In this document: positions 33,082-42,793 of the stretch, piece by piece | Layout of the letters: every line of letters begins with the position of its first letter | How positions within the stretch are numbered: the first letter of the stretch is position 1 | The notes under the pieces: generated by a model | Told to the model about the DNA's origin: nothing | The model's input: the letters and a program-made list of their open reading frames with translations, nothing else | The model's database searches: none | Assembly: GCF_004799755.1 (NCBI RefSeq) | Contig: NZ_SLUB01000011.1 | Location: 1-64,000, forward strand | Source: Bacillus timonensis | GTDB taxonomy: Bacteria; Bacillota; Bacilli; Bacillales; Bacillaceae_L | Direction: 5' to 3' | Length of the DNA: 64,000 nt | Program-made: the position numbers and the translations under genes

Positions 33082-35706
33082 TTAGTTATGAGGCCAACTC
33101 TTCCAGTATCCATCTGGATCAATGGATGCAAGACGAATCCATCCGTTTTGAACCTTTTGACGAAAAGCAGAATCATCCTTAAGCAGCCTTTCCACATATT
33201 CTTTCGGAGCTTGAATGACTACTAATAAACGTATGGGTCTGTGATAATTCTCATTATCTGATTTCATCACTGACTGCCAAGGAAGACCAGTTAGTAGGTC
33301 ACTTCCGTTTCCCTGCATAACACCAATTCCAGAAGTGACTGTTTGGGTCGCTTTATTCCCGCTACCATAATAATGGGGAGCAACTGTGGAAGCGTAGTAT
33401 TGCAAGTTAATCCACTGACTAACAGTTGCTGGACCTGTAATAATACTTGCAAGCAACTCACCATTTTGATCCTTTTTCCAAGAATAGTTATGGAGAAAAA
33501 CCTCTCCACCCAAATTACACTCCTTTGTAAGCTCACGTTCCCCGATAATAAACGCTGCATTACGTGCAAGTCCCCACTCAGGGCGCACTTCACTCCAATC
33601 CTCTGCAAAACGCTTTGCTTCTGCACTTGGATTTTTATACTTTGAGCTGATATTTGGCAGTTGCTGCATTCGCTCAGCATTAGCCTCATAACTAACCCTC
33701 GGAAGTACGCTTTTGATTTGTTCGAATGATTCTTTTGCCGAATCTGAAAGTTCAGGAACATACACCCAATGAAGTTCATCAGTTGATGTAATATGTTCAC
33801 AAGCTGCAAAAACGGTATCATTCGGAATGATAATCCCTCTCGTCGCAAGACTCTTTCTTACACTTGGAAGATTACATAAAGTCGCAAGCACCCTGGCATT
33901 AAATTCACCTGACGCTCCTCCACATGCTCCGCAGTCTAGTGCTGATGCGTATGGATTATTCACGCTACGGCTTCCATGACCGCAAATGGCGACTAAAGGA
34001 GCAAAACTCTCGGTAAGCCCCATCGTCCTTAAGGACTGTTCAACATAATGTACTTTCTCTTCTTCTGAAAATCCGACTGGCAGCTCTGATTTAGAATCGT
34101 GCACATAGTCTAGCAAGAGTTTAGTTGAAGGCTTACGTAGCCACTTTTTACGAGCTTTCCGAATCGCAGAATCCGTACTCCTTGGGATAAAACTCCGAAC
34201 CACCGTTTGCAAACCAAACCATGGTCCGCTTATCTCAGGTAACACAAGGCTTGAAATCAAGTTGTGCTTCATCGTCTTAAATGTAGATTCAAGGGAATGC
34301 CCCGCATGCATACGTTGTTCATATTGGTTTAATTCTAACTTAGGAAGAGTTTCCATTACTTTAAATTTTGGTTTGTTCATAACCGGTAAGGATGGATGAC
34401 TATGGGTACTGCAAAGTTTCTTCGTTTCAATCGGTAATCCAAAAAATCCAGCAGTGCCAAATGTCTGAAAAGGACCAAGTGCTTCTAGTTTACGACGAAA
34501 AGGCTCCGATCGGACATCAATACAAAAAGCGAATTGTGCCATTATCTGATCTTCATGACTTTCGGATTGCTTCGCTTTTGCTGTCACCATGTTCTTTATT
34601 TGGTGCTCATAGGTTTTTTCCCATGCTTCCAACCAAAGACGCTGACGATTCATTTGATCAAAGTGAAACCCCAGCGCTAAGCGTGCTTTTAATTCTGGTA
34701 AAGGCAAATTGCTCCACTCTTGAACAGATAGATTGCTATAACGAACACATGTTGAAATCAATGATTCTAACCGTGCTCTATTCTCAATCTTTTGCTCTTT
34801 TAATGGCAAATATGGTTGGATGAATACCCACTCCATAGAAATTCGGACGGCTAAATAGTCAATTAGTAGTTTCGCATCCTTATCAGATTGCTGAGAACGC
34901 CATAGCATCATACCTGCCCAACCAGGCAATGCAAGCAGATGGGCTTCTAGATACTCTTGTATATCTGCATAAGGGATCCCTAGACTATTCAAAACTTCCG
35001 CTAATGCAATATCTGCATCATTAGGCAATTCATCTAACTGCTTGCGAATTGCGGTGTTAAGCGCCGGATCCAATGTAACAAGTTTTCGCCACGCTTTATA
35101 AAAGCCTTCCTCACGATTTGGCATAGACCAAACACCTTGTGACTCGTCTACATATAATTTACACCACTTAATGATATGGTGGTTAAGTTCGTTAACAACC
35201 TTCCCGTCCCCTAATCGTTCCAGGTATTGACTATAAGTAAGGACATCCTGATTTTGCCTAATTTGAAGTTTCAATTGATTTACTTTTTTTACCAATCGAT
35301 TTAATTCAGTATCCTCTAATTTATAAGAAGAGGCATGGTCTAGGAGAATGGCTTTACAGTATTGTTCAGCCTCCTCTAGTGACATCCCTAAAGACTGTGT
35401 ATCAAGCCATTTTGCTAGCCCTTGTTTTAAAAAATCAAGGTTAATCTCTCCTCGATTCCATGCCTCCTGAAACACGGTGTCACTTGGATAAATATTTACA
35501 TTACACACATTTTTAAGACGGTGAGCAACTTGTTCAAATGATTGTTGTTCTAATCCTGCCCAAGGACTGCGAGCCGCAAACGTTTGAATGGGTCCCAGTG
35601 GTGAAATTACTTTACTTGCTGCTTCCACTACATCATCCAATTCAAGATGAAAGGCATCGAGTTCTTTTTCCAAGTAAAGATTTTTAGCTAATGTGGTATT
35701 CATCAT
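33082..35706 (-). CDS. dabA: DabA, inorganic carbon pump subunit (DUF2309/UPF0753)
   Basis: About 874 residues. DabA is a beta-carbonic-anhydrase-like protein that works with the membrane protein DabB to load CO2 as bicarbonate. Likely zinc ligands are visible: FCIDVRSEPFRR (Cys and Asp of CxDxR) and CGHGSRSVNNPYASALDCGACGG (His and Cys). The start is the ATG at 35706 or the next ATG at 35703, close after AAGGGGAGA; it overlaps the end of dabB by 23 bases, indicating coupled translation. B. subtilis YbcC is the orthologue. Confidence 0.9.
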   Translation of the reverse strand: MMNTTLAKNLYLEKELDAFHLELDDVVEAASKVISPLGPIQTFAARSPWAGLEQQSFEQVAHRLKNVCNVNIYPSDTVFQEAWNRGEINLDFLKQGLAKWLDTQSLGMSLEEAEQYCKAILLDHASSYKLEDTELNRLVKKVNQLKLQIRQNQDVLTYSQYLERLGDGKVVNELNHHIIKWCKLYVDESQGVWSMPNREEGFYKAWRKLVTLDPALNTAIRKQLDELPNDADIALAEVLNSLGIPYADIQEYLEAHLLALPGWAGMMLWRSQQSDKDAKLLIDYLAVRISMEWVFIQPYLPLKEQKIENRARLESLISTCVRYSNLSVQEWSNLPLPELKARLALGFHFDQMNRQRLWLEAWEKTYEHQIKNMVTAKAKQSESHEDQIMAQFAFCIDVRSEPFRRKLEALGPFQTFGTAGFFGLPIETKKLCSTHSHPSLPVMNKPKFKVMETLPKLELNQYEQRMHAGHSLESTFKTMKHNLISSLVLPEISGPWFGLQTVVRSFIPRSTDSAIRKARKKWLRKPSTKLLLDYVHDSKSELPVGFSEEEKVHYVEQSLRTMGLTESFAPLVAICGHGSRSVNNPYASALDCGACGGASGEFNARVLATLCNLPSVRKSLATRGIIIPNDTVFAACEHITSTDELHWVYVPELSDSAKESFEQIKSVLPRVSYEANAERMQQLPNISSKYKNPSAEAKRFAEDWSEVRPEWGLARNAAFIIGERELTKECNLGGEVFLHNYSWKKDQNGELLASIITGPATVSQWINLQYYASTVAPHYYGSGNKATQTVTSGIGVMQGNGSDLLTGLPWQSVMKSDNENYHRPIRLLVVIQAPKEYVERLLKDDSAFRQKVQNGWIRLASIDPDGYWKSWPHN

Positions 35707-37231
35707 GCATTCTCCCCTTAACATGTAGCTTAGTTAAATATTTCGGATGACTATCAATCGACTCACGCCGAGGTTCGCTCCATTTTACAAGCCAAAGATA
35801 GATAAAGGCATATACTTTTGATGAGCGGTGACGAACTGCCCATGTACCTAATACACTTCCAGCCAATAAGAGAAAAAGAAGTAAAATAGCCACAAACATT
35901 GGCAGCTCTCCCCCAGTTTGAATCATTTCATCCAACAGATGAACAAGCGCAGAATGGATGAGGACAAACACTATACCTATTACTAGAATTAAAGAAAAGC
36001 CAACAACACGCCCGATCCGTCCGTAGCCTGAGCCTACAAGCTGCTTCCAAGCGTAGAACACGGACCATCCAATAATGACAGCACTTAAAAACTGATACGC
36101 CCCCCCTTGAGAGGTCAACAAAAAACAAGCTCCAACAAACAAGCCTAATCCGCCTCCGGTAACGCTCCATAAAATTGAAGGTTGTTGATTCGTACGGGAA
36201 ACGAACCGATTTTGATCAACTGCACTACCTGCCTGCAAGAAAAGAGTAGCTTTAAATAACCCATGTAAGACAGCGTGAATAATGGCTGCCCAATAAGCCC
36301 CTAGTGCACACTGTATAAGCATAAAAGCCATCTGGGCGATTGTAGAACCAACGAGCTGTCGTTTGTAATCAACTTGAACTAACATCATCCCCGTTCCAAT
36401 CAATACGGAAAAACTAGCTAAGATTATCAGCACAATCTGTGCCGGATCGCCATTAAAAAGAGGGGAAAAACGTGATAAAATCATTCCCCCGCCATTCACA
36501 ATACCTGCATGCATGACAGCAGAAATTGGAGTTGGAGCTACAACTGAATCGATCAACCAACGCTGGAACGGCCATTGTGCAGCCGGAATCACGACAGCAA
36601 TTATGAGAAGTAAGTTGATACAGAACTTCTCCCATGCATCAAGTTGGTCAATACTGACTTCATCTAAGGCAAGTGACAATTGCCAGTGCCCTGTGATATT
36701 AGCAACCCAAACACTTGCAACGACTAAGATTAACCAGCTAATGGCAAATTGCTGAGCCGATCTTCTTGCAGCATTTTTAGCCACTTGCCATTCTTTTCTT
36801 AATCCAATGAGAAGCGTCAATCCTAAAAGGGTGACACCCCATAAAATGAGTAATAAACGAAGATCGTCATTACACCATGCGAGTGAGTTAGCAACTGTAG
36901 TAAGTGTTAATAATGCAAAATATTTACGATATGAACGATCCCCTAGTAAATAGCGAACGGAAAAACGTTGGACAATCAATCCAACTGTTAGGACAAATGC
37001 TGCCAATAGCCATGACAGGGAATCCATGTGCCACGGTCCAATAATCACGCTCCCACTTTCAAATAAAAGGACCGTTATCGCCATTATTGGAGGCAGTGCG
37101 ATGATGGTAATGTGGGTCCGAACATAATTCAAGGGAACTTTTGGATGTAAAAAAATAAATGCACTTAGCAACGAGAGTGTTAGTAAGATAAAAAATCCCG
37201 ATTGAACTGTAAAAAGATTTAATGAATGCAT
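35684..37231 (-). CDS. dabB: DabB, NuoL/NdhF-type membrane subunit
   Basis: A 515-residue protein with about 13 membrane spans of the proton-translocating NADH-quinone oxidoreductase (Mrp/NuoL) family. Conserved residues include WPFQRWLIDSVVAPTPISAVMHAGIVNGGG and HAVLHGLFKATLFLQAGS, the Lys/His channel helices. Paired with DabA it forms the energy-coupled CO2-to-bicarbonate pump. The ATG follows AAGGGGGAGAGG. It is first in dabB-dabA-ybcI-ybcF and has a long leader with a terminator-like hairpin. Confidence 0.88.
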   Translation of the reverse strand: MHSLNLFTVQSGFFILLTLSLLSAFIFLHPKVPLNYVRTHITIIALPPIMAITVLLFESGSVIIGPWHMDSLSWLLAAFVLTVGLIVQRFSVRYLLGDRSYRKYFALLTLTTVANSLAWCNDDLRLLLILWGVTLLGLTLLIGLRKEWQVAKNAARRSAQQFAISWLILVVASVWVANITGHWQLSLALDEVSIDQLDAWEKFCINLLLIIAVVIPAAQWPFQRWLIDSVVAPTPISAVMHAGIVNGGGMILSRFSPLFNGDPAQIVLIILASFSVLIGTGMMLVQVDYKRQLVGSTIAQMAFMLIQCALGAYWAAIIHAVLHGLFKATLFLQAGSAVDQNRFVSRTNQQPSILWSVTGGGLGLFVGACFLLTSQGGAYQFLSAVIIGWSVFYAWKQLVGSGYGRIGRVVGFSLILVIGIVFVLIHSALVHLLDEMIQTGGELPMFVAILLLFLLLAGSVLGTWAVRHRSSKVYAFIYLWLVKWSEPRRESIDSHPKYLTKLHVKGRMHDEYHIS

Positions 37232-37261
37232 CTCGCCTCTCCCCCTTGCGACTTTTTAGAA

Positions 37262-37333
37262 ACAAAAAAACCGACAAATTTCAATGTTCAATGGCACTAC
37301 GACCATTAAGCGCTGAAACTTGTCGGTTTACTT
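37262..37333 (-). promoter_or_regulatory. terminator-like hairpin in the dab leader
   Basis: On the minus strand a long hairpin pairs AAACCGACAAGTTTCA with TGAAATTTGTCGGTTT and has an inner AATGG/CCATT stem; it is followed by seven T. It lies between the candidate promoter and dabB, only 30 bases before the gene, so it should stop most transcripts unless disrupted. I recognise no known riboswitch or T-box in the leader (37333-37513). Confidence 0.75.
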
Positions 37334-37519
37334 TAAACGAACCTATTGGTTTTTTTTACAGTCTACCGTCTTTATTACTATTTATGAACCGTTCAACTTG
37401 CTCTAATTTGCTATTTTATTAGATTCACTTTTTCATATAATCAATAAAAAAATATTAACTCTATGCTAAAGCCATCTATTTATTTATAGAAATTAAACAA
37501 GTACTAATTTGTGTAATAT

Positions 37520-37549
37520 ATTTTACTATTTTCAAAACATTTATGTCAA
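37520..37549 (-). promoter_or_regulatory. candidate dab operon promoter
   Basis: Minus-strand TTGACA (37544-37549) and TAAAAT (37520-37525), 18 bp apart. This would give a leader of about 280 bases before dabB. Confidence 0.6.
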
Positions 37550-37668
37550 GAGTGGTTTTATACTTTCCTTCTTTTTTAAATTAAGAATTTATCTTTTATA
37601 GGAATTACCTTACTTAAGAAAAAATCCATCATTCACCGCGATGTTAACTTTCATTTTCAGCCCTCTGC

Positions 37669-37697
37669 TTTACACACATATTAAGTAAAGGTATTAT
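37669..37697 (+). promoter_or_regulatory. promoter of the toxin-antitoxin pair
   Basis: TTTACA (37669-37674) and TATTAT (37692-37697) with a 17-bp spacer, just before AAAGGAGGG. Confidence 0.65.
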
Positions 37698-37720
37698 AAA
37701 ATGTAAAGGAGGGATTTTTT

Positions 37721-38026
37721 ATGTCAGAATATAACAAATCAAAGAAGGATATAAGCGGTAAGAAATCGTATTCTACTCTATCATCAAAAAATCAAATTAC
37801 TGTACCTTCCATAATTAGAGAAAAGTTAAATGCAGAACCGGGCGATCAGGTTGTATTTTATTACAACGAAGAATCTAAGGAAATTACTGTAAGTAGTATA
37901 AAAAAAGATTCATTATTATCTTTATATGGAAGTATGCCACCAAAAGGAGATAAAGGTATGAAAGACTGGGATGCTATAAGAAAAATGGCTAAAAATGAAT
38001 ATTTTAATAAAGAAAAAAATATATAG
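37721..38026 (+). CDS. AbrB-type antitoxin (VapB-like)
   Basis: A 101-residue protein with a SpoVT-AbrB DNA-binding domain (STLSSKNQITVPSIIREKLNAEPGDQVVF, residues 17-50, read in two parts) and a C-terminal tail, MPPKGDKGMKDWDAIRKMAKNEY, typical for wrapping around a PIN toxin. It should neutralise the next gene's product and repress the pair's promoter. The ATG follows AAAGGAGGG. AT-rich compared with neighbours. Confidence 0.82.
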   Translation: MSEYNKSKKDISGKKSYSTLSSKNQITVPSIIREKLNAEPGDQVVFYYNEESKEITVSSIKKDSLLSLYGSMPPKGDKGMKDWDAIRKMAKNEYFNKEKNI

Positions 38027-38037
38027 GGGAATAATCA

Positions 38038-38460
38038 ATGGACAATTTACTGTTAGATGCAAATGTAATTATTAGGTTTTTAACTAACGATGACGAAATT
38101 CAGTCTCCATTATCATATAAAGTTTTTGAGAGAGCTGTTCACGGCAAGTATACTCTAGTTATATCACCCTTAATTGTGGCTGAATGTACTTGGGTATTGC
38201 AGATGAATCGTTACGGATATACAAAAGCTGACATAGCTGATAAGTTTACTCAGTTAATTTTATCCCCTGGTATAAAGTCGATAGATGAGGAAACAATCCT
38301 CAAATCCCTCCAAGACTTTAGTAAGCATAATGTTGATTTTATTGATGCCTATTTATCAAACATTTCTATTTTTAATAATAAATACCCAATAGTAACTTGG
38401 AATAAAAAGGACTTTAATCGACTAGGTTGTGAATTTTTTATACCGGAAAATATCGTATAA
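38038..38460 (+). CDS. PIN-domain ribonuclease toxin (VapC-like)
   Basis: A 140-residue PIN domain. The acidic metal site is Asp7 (LLLDANVII), Glu49 (IVAECTW), and Asp100/Asp103 (VDFIDAYLS), so it looks intact. VapC toxins cut specific RNAs such as initiator tRNA. It starts 11 bases after the antitoxin gene behind AGGGG. The pair is probably horizontally acquired. The gap 38461-38579 holds nothing I can support. Confidence 0.84.
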   Translation: MDNLLLDANVIIRFLTNDDEIQSPLSYKVFERAVHGKYTLVISPLIVAECTWVLQMNRYGYTKADIADKFTQLILSPGIKSIDEETILKSLQDFSKHNVDFIDAYLSNISIFNNKYPIVTWNKKDFNRLGCEFFIPENIV

Positions 38461-38579
38461 ATTGGAAACCACTACATAAACATGCAAGAAATTTGAGCTA
38501 TTCTTCAATCATTTTTATTATTTTCGCTCGGTTTCTACCCACCACTACATGATCGGGAACAACTTTTGTACGACAGATC

Positions 38580-39791
38580 TCAAAGTGACTTTCGTAGAAC
38601 CTGTTGCTTTAGGATGCCATTTAATTTTTCCGAACTTAGTAGCATTGCAGCAACATAAAGAACGACACAAATTGGTAGGATACCAATTGTTGAGTGAGAT
38701 GCAATAAACCCTAGAAGTGGCGGCATGAAGGTAGTGCCCGTATAAGCAACCGCCATTTGATAACCCATGATTGTCTGAGAATGTTTTTTCCCAAATCGCG
38801 CAGGCGTTTCATGCAACATACACGGAAATATTGGGGCTAAACCTAGTCCTATAACAATAAAACCGACAAGCGAGAATATGGTTGGCAATGGTAAAAATAA
38901 TATAACGGCACCTGCAAAAGCAATGATTTGACCCGCTCGAATCAGGGTACGGTTTGTCATTTTAAAGGTAACAAAGCCTGTGATTAATCTTCCCACTGTG
39001 ATTCCTACGTAATAAAAAGAAACCCATTTTGCAGCTGTTGCTGGACTTAAATCTTTTACATTTACCAAGAAACTGCTTCCCCAAAGCCCCACTGTTGCTT
39101 CAACCCCACAATAGAATAAGAAAGAAGCAAGTGCCAGCTTCACTCCTTTAATTTGCAAAGGTTTTACATCATGATGCACTCCATCATTAGATGCATCTTT
39201 CGTAGGTTCCTGATTTTCGTTAAAAGCAATATGGCTGTTATTGTTTACTTTTTTCCATAAAGGCAGTGTAAATAGAAGGAGGAGCACTAACGCAAACTGA
39301 ATGCTAGAAATGACAAAATACCCATTTCTCCAAAAATTCCCTTCTGCGATAAACTGAGCCATAATGATCGGACCTAATGTAGCTCCAACTCCCCAAAAAC
39401 AATGTAACCAACTCATATGATGTGCCTTATAATGGATAGCCACATAATCGTTTAAACCTGCATCAACCGCTCCTGCTCCTAACCCAAGTGGGATCGCACA
39501 TACAACTAACCAACCAACTGAAGGAGCAAAATGGAAGCCTAGCAAAGCACATGCAGTCATTAAGACGCTGACAAAAGTGACTTTTCCAGTCCCGTACCTT
39601 TTAAGAACCTTTCCGCTAATCAAACTGGAGATAATGGTACCGCCTGCAATCGTCATAAAAAGGAGCCCAGCTGTCTCAAGTGGGGCACCCAAATCCGGTT
39701 GCATAACAGGCCATGCTGCACCTAACAATGAATCTGGCAACCCTAGGCTGATAAAAGCTAAATAAATAATGATTAAAAGGAGTAATGTCAT
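38580..39791 (-). CDS. MFS transporter
   Basis: A 403-residue major facilitator with 12 predicted spans, a loop near residue 185-205 rich in Asn and Asp, and FucP/YfkF-like character (LGLPDSLLGAAWPVMQPDLG at the start, APIFPCMLHETPARFG). It follows the ROK gene by two bases, with its ribosome site inside the ROK C-terminus, so both are one unit. A sugar substrate is plausible from the ROK partner; not shown. Confidence 0.82.
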   Translation of the reverse strand: MTLLLLIIIYLAFISLGLPDSLLGAAWPVMQPDLGAPLETAGLLFMTIAGGTIISSLISGKVLKRYGTGKVTFVSVLMTACALLGFHFAPSVGWLVVCAIPLGLGAGAVDAGLNDYVAIHYKAHHMSWLHCFWGVGATLGPIIMAQFIAEGNFWRNGYFVISSIQFALVLLLLFTLPLWKKVNNNSHIAFNENQEPTKDASNDGVHHDVKPLQIKGVKLALASFLFYCGVEATVGLWGSSFLVNVKDLSPATAAKWVSFYYVGITVGRLITGFVTFKMTNRTLIRAGQIIAFAGAVILFLPLPTIFSLVGFIVIGLGLAPIFPCMLHETPARFGKKHSQTIMGYQMAVAYTGTTFMPPLLGFIASHSTIGILPICVVLYVAAMLLSSEKLNGILKQQVLRKSL

Positions 39792-39793
39792 TT

Positions 39794-40831
39794 TTATACC
39801 TCGTCTTTACGAATATGTGATTCATTCATCATATGGTCAATTCCAAGACCTTGTAATCCAGACAAATAATCCTGTTTCCAATCGCTAATTGTCAGCTTCG
39901 GAAGATGTTCTGAAGGAATATATGTTGAACTACCCTTTGCTATTTTGTCTAAGATGTCAATTTCGATTTCATCTATACAAAAAATAATGGTATGTGGATT
40001 GATGATTGCTACAAAGGATGCTATTAATCTACTAAATGCATCAATCTGGCCATCTTTTATAAGTGACTTCTTAGGTCCATTTTCCATTTTTTGCGCCTGC
40101 CCAAAATTTTGATTATCATACTGTGGGACGAATGAAACCTCTCCTGAGAAAAAGGTACTTCCCCGTACCACCTCTCCATTTATCATAATTCCAGCACCAG
40201 GACCATTATGACCGCTATACAAATAGACTAGCGACTTGTTTTTCTTATTCCCTATTTTTTGGTAGTAACCAAGCACTGCCGCATTCATATCGTTCTCGAC
40301 TACAACAGGTATAGAGAAACGATCTTCCAAGTATTCTTTTAGATCAAAGTTTTGAAGATGCTCATAATCTGGTATATAAAAAATCCGACCATTATCAACG
40401 GAACCAGGGACACCAATAGCTACTGAACTGATTTTTGGATTCTCCGTCATGATGGTACTAATGGTTGTCGTTAATAAATCCAGCCCCTTGTCGACTAGGA
40501 CACTGGGAGCTTTTCCTTGTTCCCGCACTTCTCCAACACAATTAAAAATGGTATAAATGGTCTCTGTATTCTCCAAGAAAATAGCAAGTCCAAGCATATG
40601 CTCTGGGTTGTATGAATATCTTTTGGCTCTTCTCCCACCACTCGATTCATCGAAACCTACCGAAGTAATTTCGCCATCCTTCTCCATCTGCACTAGAAAC
40701 TTACTTATTGTTGGAAAACTAATGTCTAACTTATCCCTTAGTTCAACCTTTGTTGCACTTCCTAGTTCTAAAAGAGTTTTACGAATACCAAAGAGAATGG
40801 CCTTCTTCATCGTTTTTGGACTGGTATCCAT
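39794..40831 (-). CDS. ROK-family transcriptional regulator
   Basis: A 345-residue ROK regulator (NagC/XylR type). Residues 10-65 hold the winged helix (GSATKVELRDKLDISFPTIS), and the rest the ROK fold (AIGVPGSVDNGRI, VENDMNAAVLGYY, NGPGAGIMINGEVVRGS, FSGEVSF). The canonical zinc CxCGxxGC motif is missing, so it may lack sugar-kinase-like metal binding. Start at the ATG at 40831, eight bases after AGAGGG. Likely controls the MFS gene and itself. Confidence 0.8.
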   Translation of the reverse strand: MDTSPKTMKKAILFGIRKTLLELGSATKVELRDKLDISFPTISKFLVQMEKDGEITSVGFDESSGGRRAKRYSYNPEHMLGLAIFLENTETIYTIFNCVGEVREQGKAPSVLVDKGLDLLTTTISTIMTENPKISSVAIGVPGSVDNGRIFYIPDYEHLQNFDLKEYLEDRFSIPVVVENDMNAAVLGYYQKIGNKKNKSLVYLYSGHNGPGAGIMINGEVVRGSTFFSGEVSFVPQYDNQNFGQAQKMENGPKKSLIKDGQIDAFSRLIASFVAIINPHTIIFCIDEIEIDILDKIAKGSSTYIPSEHLPKLTISDWKQDYLSGLQGLGIDHMMNESHIRKDEV

Positions 40832-40857
40832 CAAGAATTCCCTCTTCTCATACACTT

Positions 40858-40912
40858 TTTAAAAATGTTTAATAAGTATACTGCAAGACTTTTTAAACAT
40901 CTTTAAGAAGTT
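40858..40912. promoter_or_regulatory. putative ROK operator
   Basis: Two related A/T-rich sites, TTAAAAATGTTTAA and TTTTTAAACATCTTTAA, lie in opposite orientation about 20 bases apart directly before the ROK gene. ROK regulators bind such inverted sites. Confidence 0.45.
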
Positions 40913-40987
40913 CTATAATAATGACAATATATCAAACTAAATATGCGGAAGCAACCCAAGGACAAGGATAAAACTCCCTGGGTCTTA

Positions 40988-41716
40988 TCATCTTGCTAAT
41001 CGTTCATACACGTCCTGTAAAGTATAACAGCCTTCCTTATGAAGTTGGTGAATATAAAGCTGCCATAGCTCAGCAGTCATAATCGCATCACCTAGGGCAT
41101 GATGTCGATTTCGAATCTCTATTCCTGAAATTGCGCAATAATCATCAAGACTCACAATCGTTTGATCTGGGACAACAATATTGAATACCAATGATGTATC
41201 CACTATTCGATGTTTATATGGTTTTTTGAATGCTTTCCAATGGGCGTGATGCAGAAACTTCTTTTCATGACTAGCATGGTGGGCAACAAGGGTATCACTT
41301 TGAACAAATTGATAAAATCGGATAAGGACTTCAGACAAGACTGGTGCTCCTTTTAAATCTGCTTCTTCTAATCCTGTTAATTTCTTAATATCCGGTGAAA
41401 GGCCTCCGTTATTGTGAACAAGTGAATAAAATATTTTACTATCATTCATTTGACCGTTTTCTATTTTTACTGCACCGATGGAAAGAATTTGGTCGCCTTG
41501 TTCAGGGAAAAAGCCTGTTGTTTCAAAGTCAAATACAACAACATTTAATTCATGTAAGGGAATATATAAGCTTTTTTCTATCTCTAATTCTCTTTCTAAA
41601 CTTCTTAAAAAAGCGAGATGCTTTGGATCGGTTTTGCCAATCAATGGTGTATAAATATTGGAGGAAAGCTTACCATGAAACTGTTTAATTAATTGTAACA
41701 AAGGGTTATTTTTCAT
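40988..41716 (-). CDS. DnaQ-like 3'-5' exonuclease
   Basis: A 242-residue DEDDh exonuclease. Motifs: VVFDFETTGFFPEQGDQI (Asp/Glu), LVAHHASHEKKFLH, and HHALGDAIMTAELW (His-Asp). The first 45 residues are an extra segment. Its start overlaps the end of the nucleotidyltransferase gene by 11 bases, so both are translated together; this pairing is common in bacteria. Role unknown, probably RNA or DNA trimming. Confidence 0.82.
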   Translation of the reverse strand: MKNNPLLQLIKQFHGKLSSNIYTPLIGKTDPKHLAFLRSLERELEIEKSLYIPLHELNVVVFDFETTGFFPEQGDQILSIGAVKIENGQMNDSKIFYSLVHNNGGLSPDIKKLTGLEEADLKGAPVLSEVLIRFYQFVQSDTLVAHHASHEKKFLHHAHWKAFKKPYKHRIVDTSLVFNIVVPDQTIVSLDDYCAISGIEIRNRHHALGDAIMTAELWQLYIHQLHKEGCYTLQDVYERLAR

Positions 41717-42710
41717 TGTTCATTTCCCCTTGTACCATCAACTCTGTCACCCTTTGAAGTTTTTCAACATCTCTCAATATCTGCTTCATCTCAAGCTTTT
41801 CTACCCTCTTTAGCCTTTTGATATTGAGATAATGTCCACCTTCATAACTTGTTGTATCTCCATGTAACAACCGGTATTGCATGAGTTTTTTAAAGTTAGA
41901 ATGATGTGTATTGATTATCTTTGTGTACTTATCACACATACAAAGAGCTTCCATACGAGCTAACGTTGATGTTGTTTCAATTTTTTCGATTATTGATAGC
42001 AAACGAATACCATTCACATAAGGAAAAATAGCGGTCGTTTTCAAATCCATTTGGCCGGTATATGGACCAGACACGACAGTCAAAAATTGATTAAACAAAC
42101 CAATGCCTTTTACTGTGTGTTTTGTGTTCTCTAATAATCTCACCAAAACAGCGGGTTGCTTGTCAATTGTTTGATGGATGATTTTCTTTAATGACCGTAC
42201 CTTCTTCTCGTCTCCTACAACCACTCTTGCATCAAAGAAAATTAATAAGTATCTTAACGATTCCCAGGTATTATCTTTGATCCACTTTTTGATTTGAATT
42301 TCCCAGTTTCTCTTCGATTGGCACCATAATGGATTAGAGCTCATCACATTTCCTTCGCATTGAGGATAGCCAATATAATCCAGGGCAGACACAAGACTTT
42401 TTCCAAAAATAGAAAAATACGAAGCTGCAGACACACTTTCCTCCTCATAGAGGATGCCATGGTCCTGATCACTAATCACAGCCTGTTCACATCTTCCTGC
42501 ACTTCCCATCACAAACCAGGAAAATTCACAGGGTGGGGGTCCGTAATTTTTCATCATTTCCTCTGATGTGATTTCAAAAACCGTTTTTAAAACAAACTCA
42601 TGAAAAACTTGCAACTGTTCTGTACTTATTTGATGTGTTATCACATTGACATCATGCCAATTTTTTATCGATTGATATGGCTCAAGGAACCCATCCATGT
42701 CCTTACACAT
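41706..42710 (-). CDS. DUF294 nucleotidyltransferase-like protein
   Basis: A 334-residue protein with a nucleotidyltransferase motif MGSAGRCEQAVISDQDHGIL (Gly-Ser...Asp-x-Asp) and a DUF294 C-terminal helical domain. These are distantly related to GlnD, the PII uridylyltransferase. The cyclic-nucleotide and CBS domains found in many DUF294 proteins are missing. It lies after the ammonium transporter gene, separated by a terminator. A nitrogen-signalling role is tempting but unproven. The start at 42710 (ATG, AG-rich site upstream) is uncertain; an in-frame ATG lies at 42698. Confidence 0.75.
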   Translation of the reverse strand: MCKDMDGFLEPYQSIKNWHDVNVITHQISTEQLQVFHEFVLKTVFEITSEEMMKNYGPPPCEFSWFVMGSAGRCEQAVISDQDHGILYEEESVSAASYFSIFGKSLVSALDYIGYPQCEGNVMSSNPLWCQSKRNWEIQIKKWIKDNTWESLRYLLIFFDARVVVGDEKKVRSLKKIIHQTIDKQPAVLVRLLENTKHTVKGIGLFNQFLTVVSGPYTGQMDLKTTAIFPYVNGIRLLSIIEKIETTSTLARMEALCMCDKYTKIINTHHSNFKKLMQYRLLHGDTTSYEGGHYLNIKRLKRVEKLEMKQILRDVEKLQRVTELMVQGEMNNEK

Positions 42711-42748
42711 CCTTTACCGCTTCCCAAAATGTTGATACAACATAATCT

Positions 42749-42780
42749 CAAAAAATCAGGTGGGAGATGAACCCCCACCT
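42749..42780 (-). terminator. terminator after amt
   Basis: AGGTGGG (42758-42764) and CCCACCT (42774-42780) form the stem; on the minus strand TGATTTTTT follows. Confidence 0.8.
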
Positions 42781-42793
42781 ATTTGAAAATCGG

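Noticed and set aside
34392-34823. 143-codon frame opposite dabA
   Set aside because: Antisense shadow of a well-conserved gene, with no ribosome site or recognisable domain.
37333-37513. Fluoride, guanidine or other known riboswitch in the dab leader
   Set aside because: Conserved cores of these classes were looked for by eye and not seen.
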